Shown piece after piece: positions 7,475-16,288 of a stretch of DNA of 64,000 bases. A program made the position numbers and the translations under genes. The stretch is taken from contig CALBST010000452.1 of assembly GCA_937967425.1 (NCBI GenBank), positions 17,467 through 81,466 of the forward strand. The letters run 5' to 3'. Numbering within the stretch: the stretch's first letter is position 1; the number at the start of each line of letters is the position of its first letter. This DNA is from an uncultured Caulobacteraceae bacterium (GTDB taxonomy: Bacteria; Pseudomonadota; Alphaproteobacteria; Caulobacterales; TH1-2). Below the pieces are notes generated by a model. It ran no database searches. It was not told the DNA's origin and saw only the letters and a list, made by a program, of their open reading frames with translations.

Positions 7475-9949
7475 ATGATGGATCTGCGCCCCTATCGCCA
7501 AACCGAAGCGCGGCTCGCCGATTGGCTCACCTGGGCTGCATTGATCGGGCCCGGAATTGTGCTCAACAAGGACGGGTCGTTCCAGCGCACGCTGAAATTC
7601 CGCGGCCCGGACCTCGATTCCTCGACGCCCTCTGAATTGATGGGCGCTAGCGCGCGGCTCGACAATGCGCTCAAGCGTTTCGGCTCGGGCTGGTGCCTGC
7701 ATGTCGAGGCGCGCCGGGAGGAGACGAAAGCTTACCCCCAAAGCGATTGGCCCGAAGCGCTGTCATGGCTGATCGACGCCGAACGCGCCCAAGCCTTCGC
7801 GTCGGCCGGCGGGCGCTTCGAGTCGCATTATTTTCTGACGCTGACCTGGCTGCCGCCGACCGAGCGCGCCGGGACGCTGGAAGCCATGCTGTTCGAATCC
7901 GGCGCCGGCAAGAAAGCGGCGGTCGATTACAAAGGCGTTCTGCAAAGCTTCCTGGACGAAACCGAGAGCTTCAAGAATCTCCTGAAAGACGTCATGGCCG
8001 AGGTCCGCTTCCTCGATGACGAGGAGACGCTCACTTACCTCCATGCTTGCATCTCGGATCGCCCGCATCGCGTCGCCCGCCCCGAGACGCCGTTCTATCT
8101 GGACGAACTCGTCGCCGACACGCCGCTGCTCGGCGGCGTCGCGCCCATGCTGGGCGCGTTGCATCTCAAAGTGCTTTCGGTTCGCTCCTATGTGAGCGCG
8201 ACCGAACCCGGCCTGCTCGATGCGCTCAACCGGCTGGGCGTCCCCTATCGCTGGGTCACGCGCATCCTGCCGATGGACCGCGAGGACGCCCGCCGCAATG
8301 TCGAACGCATCCGCACGCGCTGGTTCGCCATGCGCAAAGGCATGGGCGCCTTCGTGCGCGAGGCGCTGACCCGCGAGGAAACGGTTCTGCTCGACAATAA
8401 CGCGACCGCCCAGGCCGAGGACGCCGACGCCGCGCTCCAGGAGATCAACGGCGAAGCGGCGGGCGCGGCCTACGTGACGCTCACGATCACCGTCGCGGAC
8501 GCCGACGAAGCGGTCGCGCTCGAACGCATCCGCCAGATCCGCCAGGTCGCAGACGGGCTGGGCTTCGTCACGGTGTTGGAAAACATCAACACCGTCGAAG
8601 CCTGGCTCGGCTCGCTTCCCGGCCAGCCCTATTCCGATCTGCGCCGCCCGATCATCCTCACCCCCAATCTCGCTCATCTCCTGCCGCTCTCGGCGGTGTG
8701 GGCGGGAGAAGAAACCAACCGCCACCTCAACGCACCGCCCCTGCTCGTCGCGGCCACCGACGGCGCCACGCCGTTCCGGCTCAATCTGCATCACGGCGAT
8801 GTCGGGCATTCACTGATCGTCGGTCCGACCGGCGCCGGAAAATCCGTGCTGATGGGCCTGCTGGCCGCGCAATGGCGCCGTTACGAACGCTCGCAAGTGA
8901 TCGTGTTCGACGCCGGCCGCTCAAGCCGCGCGCTCACGCTCGGCCTCGGCGGAAAATTCCTCGACCTCTTGGCGGAGGACGAAGGCGGTGATCTGGCGCT
9001 GCAACCGCTCGGACGCATCGAGGATCTCGGCGAACGCGCCTGGGCGCGCGACTGGCTCATGGCCCTTTTGGACCGCGCCCAGGTCAAGCTCGAACCGGCG
9101 CGCAAAGACGAACTCTGGCGCGCGCTTGGCGTGCTGGCGCAGCGCCCCCGATCGGAGCGCACCCTCTCGGTGTTTTCCGGCCTGGTGCAAGACGCCGAAA
9201 TTCGCCTCGCCATCGAGCCGTTCACCCATAACGGCCCCTGGGGGCGGCTGCTCGACGCCGACGAAGCGCGGCTCGACGACGCGTCCGTGCTGGCGTTCGA
9301 GATGGGCGAGTTGATGTCGCGCCCCGATGCCCTTGCCGCGATCCTGCCCTGCCTCGTCCATGCGCTCGAAGCGCGCTTCGACGGCCGCCCTACTCTACTT
9401 GTGCTCGATGAAGCCTGGGCCTATCTGCGCGACTCGCATTTCGCCAGCCAAATCCAAGCCTGGCTCAAGACGCTGCGCAAACGCAACGTCGCCGTCGTGT
9501 TTGCGACGCAGGAATTGGCCGACGTAGAGACGAGTTCCATCGCGGCCACGATCTTCGAAGCCTGCCCAACGAGGATTTACCTCGCCAACGACCGCGCGCG
9601 CGAGCCGCGCACGCGCGCCTTCTACGAAGGTTTGGGCCTCAATCGCCGTCAGGTCGCGCTGATCGCCGAAGCGGTTCCGAAGCGCGACTATTATTTCCAG
9701 ACCCGCGCCGGCGCGCGGCGCATCGACCTGGCGCTCGGGCCTGCGGCGCTGGCCTTTCTCGGCGCTTCCACGCCGGAGGACCAGGCCGCCATCGACCGCG
9801 TGCTCGCCGCGTGCGGCGCAGAAGCGTTCGCGCGCGCCTGGCTCGACCACAAGGGCCTTTCCGAAGCGGCGCGCGCGCTTCAGCGCTTCGACAGGGCCGC
9901 GCACCCCGCCCAGCCCGCGCCTTCGTCTCTCGTTCCGGCTCAAATCTGA
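7475..9949 (+). CDS. trbE: TrbE mating-pore ATPase (VirB4-like)
   Basis: About 824 residues. It contains the CagE/TrbE/VirB family N-terminal region and a C-terminal ATPase domain. The Walker A motif GPTGAGKSVLMG is near residue 450, and the Walker B motif LLVLDEAWAYL is near residue 643. The length is typical of TrbE. The start at ATG 7475 follows the trbD stop by 5 nt and gives the normal N-terminus MMDLRPYRQTEARLADW; a longer frame reaching into trbD is not credible. It energises pilus biogenesis and DNA transfer. Confidence 0.96.
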   Translation: MMDLRPYRQTEARLADWLTWAALIGPGIVLNKDGSFQRTLKFRGPDLDSSTPSELMGASARLDNALKRFGSGWCLHVEARREETKAYPQSDWPEALSWLIDAERAQAFASAGGRFESHYFLTLTWLPPTERAGTLEAMLFESGAGKKAAVDYKGVLQSFLDETESFKNLLKDVMAEVRFLDDEETLTYLHACISDRPHRVARPETPFYLDELVADTPLLGGVAPMLGALHLKVLSVRSYVSATEPGLLDALNRLGVPYRWVTRILPMDREDARRNVERIRTRWFAMRKGMGAFVREALTREETVLLDNNATAQAEDADAALQEINGEAAGAAYVTLTITVADADEAVALERIRQIRQVADGLGFVTVLENINTVEAWLGSLPGQPYSDLRRPIILTPNLAHLLPLSAVWAGEETNRHLNAPPLLVAATDGATPFRLNLHHGDVGHSLIVGPTGAGKSVLMGLLAAQWRRYERSQVIVFDAGRSSRALTLGLGGKFLDLLAEDEGGDLALQPLGRIEDLGERAWARDWLMALLDRAQVKLEPARKDELWRALGVLAQRPRSERTLSVFSGLVQDAEIRLAIEPFTHNGPWGRLLDADEARLDDASVLAFEMGELMSRPDALAAILPCLVHALEARFDGRPTLLVLDEAWAYLRDSHFASQIQAWLKTLRKRNVAVVFATQELADVETSSIAATIFEACPTRIYLANDRAREPRTRAFYEGLGLNRRQVALIAEAVPKRDYYFQTRAGARRIDLALGPAALAFLGASTPEDQAAIDRVLAACGAEAFARAWLDHKGLSEAARALQRFDRAAHPAQPAPSSLVPAQI

Positions 9950-9959
9950 GGAGAATCCC

Positions 9960-10685
9960 ATGCGCCGACCTGTTTGCTCCATCCTTGCGGCTTCTTTGCT
10001 GGCGTCTGGCGCATTGATCGCGCTACCGTTTGCGCCCGACGCGCACGCGCAGCGCATCGTCTATGATCCGACCAATTACGCGCAGAACGTCCTCCAGGCC
10101 GCGCGCGCGCTGCAACAGGTCAACAACCAGATCACCAGCCTCGCCAATGAGGCGCGGATGCTGGCCTCGCTCAATCTCCAGCTCGCGCCGGAACTGACGC
10201 AATCTATTCAGGCCGCGCGGAATCTGTTCGAGCAGGCGCGCGGCATCCGCCAGAACCTCGACACCATCGTCGCGGACATGCGCCATCTCTATCCCGAGGA
10301 TCTGAGCCAATTCGATCTCGACGGTCTGCTGGCGCAATCCGACCGCTGGCTGGCGGAAAGCCGCGCCGGCATGGAGACGTTGATGCAGGCGAGCGCCGGC
10401 GGGGTCGAACGGCTGGGCGAAGCGCAGACCAATATGAATCGCGCGCTCCAGGCCAGCGCCAGCGCGAGCGGTCAGACCGCGGCCGTCCAGGCGTCGACGC
10501 AGGCGATCGGCGTGCTCTCCGCGCAGCTCGCCGAGCTTCAGGCGCTGCAAGCCGCCCAGGCGCGCGCGCTCGCGGCCGAACGCCTGGAGCAGATCGCGCG
10601 CGAGGAACGTGCGCGTGAAATCCGCCGCCGGGCCTTTCCGACCGAATCGCCGGCTGCGTCCCAGCCCGCCACACCGCGCTTCTAA
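9960..10685 (+). CDS. trbJ: TrbJ mating-pore protein (VirB5-like)
   Basis: A 241-residue exported protein. A cleavable signal peptide ends near residue 30 (DAHAQR), followed by the family signature IVYDPTNYAQNVLQAARALQ. The rest is coiled coil rich in Gln, Ala and Glu (about residues 45-225). An AGGAG-type ribosome-binding site lies just upstream. It is the periplasmic or pilus-tip VirB5-like component. No trbK-type small lipoprotein gene follows; only 12 bp separate it from trbL. Confidence 0.93.
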   Translation: MRRPVCSILAASLLASGALIALPFAPDAHAQRIVYDPTNYAQNVLQAARALQQVNNQITSLANEARMLASLNLQLAPELTQSIQAARNLFEQARGIRQNLDTIVADMRHLYPEDLSQFDLDGLLAQSDRWLAESRAGMETLMQASAGGVERLGEAQTNMNRALQASASASGQTAAVQASTQAIGVLSAQLAELQALQAAQARALAAERLEQIAREERAREIRRRAFPTESPAASQPATPRF

Positions 10686-10697
10686 CGGTCCGGGTCC

Positions 10698-11693
10698 ATG
10701 AACGCCGACGTCAATTCCTTCCTCGAACGCTTTCTGAGCCTGGCCGACGCCGGGTTCGGGATCATTCAGGGCGACGTCGTGTTCGTCCTGAACGCGCTCA
10801 TCGTCATCTCGGTGACGCTGGCGGGCGCGATGTGGGCGTTGAAGGGCGAGGCGCCGGTGGCACCCTTCTTCCGCAAGGTCATTTTTGTCGGGTTTTTTGC
10901 GTTCCTGGTGAACAATTGGAATTTCCTCGCCGGGACCATCAACCGCACCGGCGCGATGCTCGGCCTCAAGGCCGGCGGCGGCGGCATGACGCTCGCGCAA
11001 TTGCATGACCCCGCCTCCATCGCCGGTCACGGCAAGAGCCTGTTCGGCCGCGTCATGAACATGGGCGACGGCATGAACATCTTCACCGATTTCCTGCCGT
11101 TGGCGACGATCCTGATCGCCGGACTTATCATCCTGCTCGCCTTCTTCGTCTTGGCGTTGCAGATTTTCGTTCAGTTAATCGCTTTCAAACTGGGCTCACT
11201 GGCTGCGTTCGTCGCGATTCCTTGGGGTGTTTTTTCGGGAACGGCGTGGGTGGCGGAACGCCCGCTCGGCTGGGTGGCGGGCTCGGCGGTGCGGCTTTTT
11301 CTGCTCGCCTTCGTCGCCAGCGTCGCAATCACTTACATCGCCACGCTGCCGCCAACGATGACGCTCGACAATGGCGGCGCGCTCGATGTGCTCTTGTTCG
11401 GGCTCACCATTCTGTCGCTGTCTTGGCTGGCGCCGATGCTGGCCAGCGAAGTCATGCAGGGCAACCCGAGCCTGTCTGCGGCGCAGCCGGTCCAGGGCGC
11501 CGTCGGCACGCTGATGAGCACCATGATCTTGGCGCGCACGATGTCGGGCGGCGCACGCAGAGCGCCTTCGCGTCGCGGTTCGGGCGCCGCCGCCGGCGGT
11601 GCGGGCGGCGCTCCCCCTGCGCGCGGCGCGTCGAACGCTGCGCCCCCTCCTCCACCAAATTACGGCGCCATGCAGCCGCGCCCGAGACGCTGA
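10698..11693 (+). CDS. trbL: TrbL mating-pore channel protein (VirB6-like)
   Basis: A 331-residue polytopic inner-membrane protein. Hydrophobic segments lie around residues 22-48, 54-75, 130-160, 165-185, 195-220 and 235-255. They are followed by an Arg-, Ala-, Gly- and Pro-rich cytoplasmic tail from about residue 280. This matches TrbL/VirB6, which forms part of the inner-membrane channel. It is on the short side for the family, whose C-terminal tails vary in length. Confidence 0.93.
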   Translation: MNADVNSFLERFLSLADAGFGIIQGDVVFVLNALIVISVTLAGAMWALKGEAPVAPFFRKVIFVGFFAFLVNNWNFLAGTINRTGAMLGLKAGGGGMTLAQLHDPASIAGHGKSLFGRVMNMGDGMNIFTDFLPLATILIAGLIILLAFFVLALQIFVQLIAFKLGSLAAFVAIPWGVFSGTAWVAERPLGWVAGSAVRLFLLAFVASVAITYIATLPPTMTLDNGGALDVLLFGLTILSLSWLAPMLASEVMQGNPSLSAAQPVQGAVGTLMSTMILARTMSGGARRAPSRRGSGAAAGGAGGAPPARGASNAAPPPPPNYGAMQPRPRR

Positions 11694-11705
11694 CGGAGAA
11701 AGACC

Positions 11706-12413
11706 ATGCGAGTTCCCTTCATCGATCCACCGCGCAGCTATGCGCCGCCGCCTGCGGACACGGCCTACGCGCGCGCGCAACAGGCATGGGACCGGCGCAT
11801 GGGCTCGGCCGTTCAAGCGGCCGTTACCTGGCGCTGGGTGGCGCTCGGCACGGCCGCGCTCGCTGTGACATTGGCGGCCGGGCTCACCCTGGTCGCACTC
11901 CAGAAGCGCACCTTCGTACATGTGGTTGAAGTGAGCCCGCACGGCTCGGTTCTGAGCGTGCGTCCCGCTGGGGGCGCTTACACGCCGACCAATGCGCAGA
12001 TCAGCTATTTTCTCGGCCATTTCGTCAGGCTGATCCGCGGCGTGCCGACCGACGGGGTGGTGCTGAGGGAAAACTGGCTTGAAGCTTATCGCTTCCTCAC
12101 GCCGCAGGCGGCGCAGCGCCTCAACGAGATCGCGCGCGAGGAAGATCCGTTCAGCCTGCTCGGCTCGACCGCCCGCGCGGCGACGATCACCTCGATCGTC
12201 CAGCGCTCCGACGACACCTGGCAGGTGAGCTGGATTGAGGCGACCCATGGGGCCGGCGGCGGCGCGCGCGCGTCCTATACTGGCCTGTTCAGCATCCGCT
12301 TCGAGCCGCCGCGCAATTCAGATGCGCTCGCGCGCAATCCGCTCGGCCTTTTCATCACTTCGTTTTCCTTCTCGCCGGAAACCCCGGCGACGCCTTCGGG
12401 AGCGCGCCGATGA
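11706..12413 (+). CDS. trbF: TrbF mating-pore protein (VirB8-like)
   Basis: A 235-residue bitopic protein. A cytoplasmic N-terminus with PPRSYAPPPADTAYARAQQ, one membrane helix near residues 40-62 and a periplasmic VirB8/NTF2-like domain (FVHVVEVSPHG onward) are visible. GGAG lies about 9 nt upstream. Its stop overlaps trbG (ATGA). It bridges the inner-membrane and outer-membrane parts of the pore. Confidence 0.94.
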   Translation: MRVPFIDPPRSYAPPPADTAYARAQQAWDRRMGSAVQAAVTWRWVALGTAALAVTLAAGLTLVALQKRTFVHVVEVSPHGSVLSVRPAGGAYTPTNAQISYFLGHFVRLIRGVPTDGVVLRENWLEAYRFLTPQAAQRLNEIAREEDPFSLLGSTARAATITSIVQRSDDTWQVSWIEATHGAGGGARASYTGLFSIRFEPPRNSDALARNPLGLFITSFSFSPETPATPSGARR

Positions 12414-13378
12414 CACGCCGCCTTCGTCTCCTCGCCGCGCTTTGCGCTGTCGGCCTTGCCGCTGCGTGCGCGACCGCGCCGACAGAAATTGCGTCCACGC
12501 CAGCCGAAGAAGCCGCGGCGTTCGAATTGCGCCCCACGCTCCCCGTTCCGGAACCGGACGCCTCGGCGCAGGCCGACCTTCTGCCCCCGAACAGAGAGCG
12601 CACCCCGCCGCGGCCCCGCGCCCGCGCCATGGCGCCGCTTGCGGCCATCGGCGCCGCCAATGCGGACGCGCGGCGCAGGCCCGATCCCGACGCATTTGTC
12701 GATGCGACGCAGATCTACGATTATGCGCCGGGCGCGCTCTACGAGGTCTATGCCGCTCCGGGTTTCCTCTCCACCATCCTGCTAGAGCCCGGCGAGATCA
12801 TCGTCACCGTCGCCGCTGGCGACACCGCGCGCTGGATGGTCGAGGAAGCGACCGCAGGCGATCTCGGTTCGCCGCGCGCGTTGCTTCTTTTGAAGCCGAC
12901 CCGCGCCAGCATCCGCACCAATATCGTGCTCGTCACTGACCGGCGCACCTATCTGATCGAGGCTGTCGCCGTCGATGGGCGTGAATATTCGGCCCAGGTG
13001 GCGTGGCGCTATCCCGACAATGCCGCCGCCCCCAACGCCTCGATCGTCGGCCCGGTCGCGCTCGACCGCGTGAATTTCCGCTACCGGATCGAGACCACGC
13101 GCGGCCGCGCGCCGCGCTGGCGGCCGGTGCGCGTGTTCGACGACGGACGCAGAACCTATATTGAGTTTCCGCTCGACATCGGCACAAGCGAAGCGCCGCC
13201 GCTCTTCCTGATCGACGGCGGCCAGGCCGCGCTGGTCAATTACCGCGTCGTCGGCAACCGTTACGTGGTCGACCGTCTGTTCGAGACGGCCGAGTTGCGC
13301 CTGGGCGCGCGTCAAACCGTGGTGCGGATTACGCGCGAGCGTCCACGTCCCTCCCTCTTTTCGGGAGCTTCGCAATGA
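12410..13378 (+). CDS. trbG: TrbG mating-pore protein (VirB9-like)
   Basis: A 322-residue protein. The N-terminus MTRRLRLLAALCAVGLAAAC is a lipoprotein signal peptide with the acceptor Cys at residue 20. A Pro-rich linker leads to the VirB9/TrbG/CagX domain, with the recognisable YDYAPGALYEVYAAPG region and PTRASIRTNIVLVTDRRTYLIE. It forms the outer-membrane core with TrbI. The lipidated N-terminus may take over the role of TrbH, a separate lipoprotein gene that is absent here. It is ATGA-coupled to both trbF and trbI. Confidence 0.94.
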   Translation: MTRRLRLLAALCAVGLAAACATAPTEIASTPAEEAAAFELRPTLPVPEPDASAQADLLPPNRERTPPRPRARAMAPLAAIGAANADARRRPDPDAFVDATQIYDYAPGALYEVYAAPGFLSTILLEPGEIIVTVAAGDTARWMVEEATAGDLGSPRALLLLKPTRASIRTNIVLVTDRRTYLIEAVAVDGREYSAQVAWRYPDNAAAPNASIVGPVALDRVNFRYRIETTRGRAPRWRPVRVFDDGRRTYIEFPLDIGTSEAPPLFLIDGGQAALVNYRVVGNRYVVDRLFETAELRLGARQTVVRITRERPRPSLFSGASQ

Positions 13379-14538
13379 GCGCCGACGGAGAAGTCCCAGC
13401 CGCCGCGCCCGAACCGCAGCCGCAGCCGAAATCGCATGTGCCGCCGCCGACCTCGATCCGCGCGCCGGCGCCCAAACCCAAGCAGCTTTCGCGCAAGGTG
13501 CTGATTACGGGGTCGCTCATCATCGCCGGCGTCGTCGTGTTCACCCTGTTCAGCGGGCTGTCCGAACGCGGGCGCGGCGGCCCCCGGAACGAAGCGATGC
13601 AGCAGCAGATTCACGCTGCAACGCCTCCGGAAACGGTGCGTGTCGCGCGCGCCGAATACAGCGCCGACGATCTGCGTCCGCCTGCCGATGAAGGCCATGA
13701 CTATTTCTGGGGCGGCAACAGGCCGACTGAGTTCGGATCACACGAAGCCAACGCGGCGCACGGCTATGCGCCGCCCGTGCCCGCGCGGCCCTCTCCCGCC
13801 GAGATGGAAGCGGAGGCCGCGCTCAGCTCCTCGATTGCGTTCGGTCGGCGCGGCGCGCGCGGCGCGGGATCTGGCGCGGGCGACGTCGCTGATGTCGGCC
13901 AGCGCAGCGCCTTCCTGGCGAGCCAGCGCGGGCGCGACGACGGCGTGCTCGACGCCGAATATCGCCCGCCGCGTTCGCCCTACACGATCCAGGCCGGCTC
14001 TACCATTTCGGCGGCGCTGGTGACAGGGCTCAATTCCGCTCAGCCCGGCCGCGTCGTCGCGCGGGTGACGGAGAACGTCTATGACAGCGTGACCGGCGAA
14101 CACCTGCTCATCCCGCAGGGCGCGACCCTTCTCGGGACATACGATTCCAACAATTCTTACGGCGACCGCCGCCTGCTCGTTGTCTGGAACCGGCTCGTCA
14201 TGCCGAACGGCTGGTCGATTGCGCTGAGGGGGATGCCAGGAACGGAACGGACAGGCGCTGCGGGCCTGCGCGGCCGCGTGAACAACCATCTCGGCCGCAT
14301 CGCCGTCGCCTCTCTTCTTTCGGGCGCTCTGAGCGCCGCGGCCAACGAAGTCCAGGACAACGACAATCAGCGCCTCATGGGCAGCGTCGGCGACGCCGCC
14401 GCCCAGGAGGCAGCGCGCGTCGGCGCCCGCATTGTCGACCGTGAACTCAGTGTCCGCCCCACGATTGAGGTTCCGCAGGCGGAGCGCATCGCCGTTCTGG
14501 TGAGTCAGGACATCATTCTGAGGCCTTATACGCGATGA
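13375..14538 (+). CDS. trbI: TrbI mating-pore protein (VirB10-like)
   Basis: A 387-residue VirB10/TrbI protein. A proline-rich cytoplasmic N-terminus is followed by one membrane helix near residues 42-62, a flexible periplasmic linker and the conserved C-terminal domain. Family motifs include YTIQAGSTISAALVTGLNS, LLIPQGATLLGTYDS and RLLVVWNRLVMPNG. It spans both membranes in the pore core. It begins in the trbG stop (ATGA) and ends in the start of the following HTH gene. Confidence 0.95.
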   Translation: MSADGEVPAAAPEPQPQPKSHVPPPTSIRAPAPKPKQLSRKVLITGSLIIAGVVVFTLFSGLSERGRGGPRNEAMQQQIHAATPPETVRVARAEYSADDLRPPADEGHDYFWGGNRPTEFGSHEANAAHGYAPPVPARPSPAEMEAEAALSSSIAFGRRGARGAGSGAGDVADVGQRSAFLASQRGRDDGVLDAEYRPPRSPYTIQAGSTISAALVTGLNSAQPGRVVARVTENVYDSVTGEHLLIPQGATLLGTYDSNNSYGDRRLLVVWNRLVMPNGWSIALRGMPGTERTGAAGLRGRVNNHLGRIAVASLLSGALSAAANEVQDNDNQRLMGSVGDAAAQEAARVGARIVDRELSVRPTIEVPQAERIAVLVSQDIILRPYTR

Positions 14539-14888
14539 GCAAACGGCGATCGACTCCTGCGCCTCAGCCCGATCTTTTCGGCGTACCTCTCCAAAAAATG
14601 ACCGTATACGGCAAGAAAGCGTCTCACGGAGAAGGCCCTCCGCAACTGTCTGCGCCGAAGCGCCTACAGACGCCCACGCCTTCCTCCCTCTCGTCTCCAC
14701 CGGGCGCCCTACTCAATGTTCGCCAAGCGGCTGCTCGACTTGGTCTGGCCAAGTCGACTTTGGATAAAATGCGGTGCGCTGGAAAAGGGCCGCGGTTCAT
14801 TAAGACCACGGACCGCGCTGTACGATACGATCCGGCTGACCTGGATGCCTGGGTGGCGCAGCGACGGCGACAATCAACCTTCGAATAG
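14535..14888 (+). CDS. Excisionase/AlpA-like HTH protein at the end of the trb operon
   Basis: 117 residues. The first 55 are Pro-, Ser- and Lys-rich and probably disordered. Residues 58-110 form a winged MerR/excisionase-type helix-turn-helix: LLNVRQAAARLGLAKSTLDKMR, then KGPRFIKTTDRAVRYDPADLDAWVAQRR. It is ATGA-coupled to trbI and is the last gene of the conjugation operon. In related trb operons a DUF2274 gene usually occupies this place. It could be a recombination directionality factor or a regulator; the sequence does not decide between them. Confidence 0.8.
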   Translation: MSKRRSTPAPQPDLFGVPLQKMTVYGKKASHGEGPPQLSAPKRLQTPTPSSLSSPPGALLNVRQAAARLGLAKSTLDKMRCAGKGPRFIKTTDRAVRYDPADLDAWVAQRRRQSTFE

Positions 14889-14935
14889 ACTTACAATCGC
14901 GTGTGCTTTGTTGCCTTCATTCAGCACTGAAATCT

Positions 14936-15511
14936 TCAGGAAGATTCTTCGTTCGATGCGTGGCTCAACGCCGGGTCGGCCACGACAGCCGAGAGCAACG
15001 GATGCGCGGCCCTTGGCTTAGCCGTGCGAACGCCGCCGAGAATGCGAACTTTACGCATGATCGAATTGTCCGGGTCAAGATTCGCGCGCAAGTCGGGCCA
15101 AGCTGCAAGCGTTGGCAGGCTTACCTTGAGCAGATAATCTGAACCGCCCGCCAGTTCATGCGCCTCAATGATGTACGGCATAGCTCGAACCGCTTCTTCA
15201 AAGGCCCTACGCATTGACATCGCCTTGCGGCAAAGTTCGACCTCAACCCACAGAATTGACCATACTGACAGGACGTTCTCATCGACTTCCGCCACATAGC
15301 GTGTGATGACGCCCGCATTTTCAAGGCGGCGCATACGTTGCAAGCAAGCACTAGGTGACAGCCTAAGCTGCTTGGCTAAGTCTTGGTTGGGTATCCGCGC
15401 TGCTGCATGAAGGCGACGAAGCATTTCAAGATCGACATCATCAAGCCGCGCACCACTAGACGTGGAGAGCCGCGCGTTCACATATGTATGCTGGAACGGT
15501 AAGCGCGTCAT
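14936..15511 (-). CDS. Lrp/AsnC-family transcriptional regulator
   Basis: 191 residues. The N-terminal HTH matches Lrp/AsnC (LDDVDLEMLRRLHAAARIPN, then DLAKQLRLSPSACLQRMRRL). The C-terminal RAM/AsnC ligand-binding domain contains EAHELAGGSDYLLKVSLP. The C-terminus extends about 25 residues past the usual end. Neighbouring leftward genes encode a RidA homologue and a dipeptidase, which suggests control of amino-acid or peptide metabolism. No strong ribosome-binding site decides the start; an ATG some 20 residues before the HTH was kept. Confidence 0.88.
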   Translation of the reverse strand: MTRLPFQHTYVNARLSTSSGARLDDVDLEMLRRLHAAARIPNQDLAKQLRLSPSACLQRMRRLENAGVITRYVAEVDENVLSVWSILWVEVELCRKAMSMRRAFEEAVRAMPYIIEAHELAGGSDYLLKVSLPTLAAWPDLRANLDPDNSIMRKVRILGGVRTAKPRAAHPLLSAVVADPALSHASNEESS

Positions 15512-15688
15512 GCTGATAAGCTTCTCAAAGAAAATCTAGCCTTCCTGAGCAGCACTGACTGCCAATGGTACGGCTGTTGTCATTGGACGTAGCGCGGCTG
15601 GGGCGCATTCAATGGCGATCTTCAACGACGGCTGCGCTGGTTACGCCTGTTGGCGCGCTCAATCTGCTTCCTGGAGCATTTCAAGACC

Positions 15689-16240
15689 TCACCTCAGTTC
15701 CCATACCGTGGCGACTTCCACTGGTATATTGAAAGGCAACGCGTTTACACCAACTGCACAGCGCGCGTGCAATCCAGCCTCGCCGAAGACTTCCACGAAA
15801 AGGTCCGAAGCCCCATTCATAACCTGTGGCTGTGCATGAAAAGTATCGGCACTTGCCACGTATCCATCCACTCGCACGCATTGGCGCACACGATCTAGCG
15901 AACCACCACAAGCGTTGCGCAAGAGAGCAAGCACGCTAAGGCCGGCGGCGCGAGCTGCGCGATAGCCTTCCTCGATCGTTAGATTGGCGCCAACACGCCC
16001 GAACTTCGGCGGCGTGTCTTGCTGGGCAGGCCCCAGTCCCGCTAGATAGAGCGTCCGGCTCACCCGCCTGAATGGCGCGTAAGTCGCAACCGGCTCTGGT
16101 GGGTCAGGTAAATCAAGGCCAAGTTCTCTTAGCCTTCGATCGAAGGAGAAGCGCTGACGCGCCCGCGCTGCTTGCGGCCAAGCCACCGCCGCACAAATAG
16201 ATCCTGCCGCCGCCGCTCGCCGGGTCATTGTGTAGTCCAT
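15689..16240 (-). CDS. Exported RidA/YjgF-family protein
   Basis: 183 residues. It starts [20 protein letters not shown], a twin-arginine-like signal peptide ending at ARARQ. The mature part is a RidA/YjgF fold of the YjgF_like_1 branch ([67 protein letters not shown]). Cytoplasmic RidA hydrolyses reactive enamines and imines; an exported version is unusual. GGAGG lies 7 nt upstream. It follows the dipeptidase gene by 48 bp on the same strand, so the two are probably co-transcribed. Confidence 0.85.
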   Translation of the reverse strand: MDYTMTRRAAAAGSICAAVAWPQAARARQRFSFDRRLRELGLDLPDPPEPVATYAPFRRVSRTLYLAGLGPAQQDTPPKFGRVGANLTIEEGYRAARAAGLSVLALLRNACGGSLDRVRQCVRVDGYVASADTFHAQPQVMNGASDLFVEVFGEAGLHARCAVGVNALPFNIPVEVATVWELR

Positions 16241-16288
16241 TTCCCACCCTCCGGCAGATCACCTAGCGCTCAGGGGCCTTTTTTTTGC

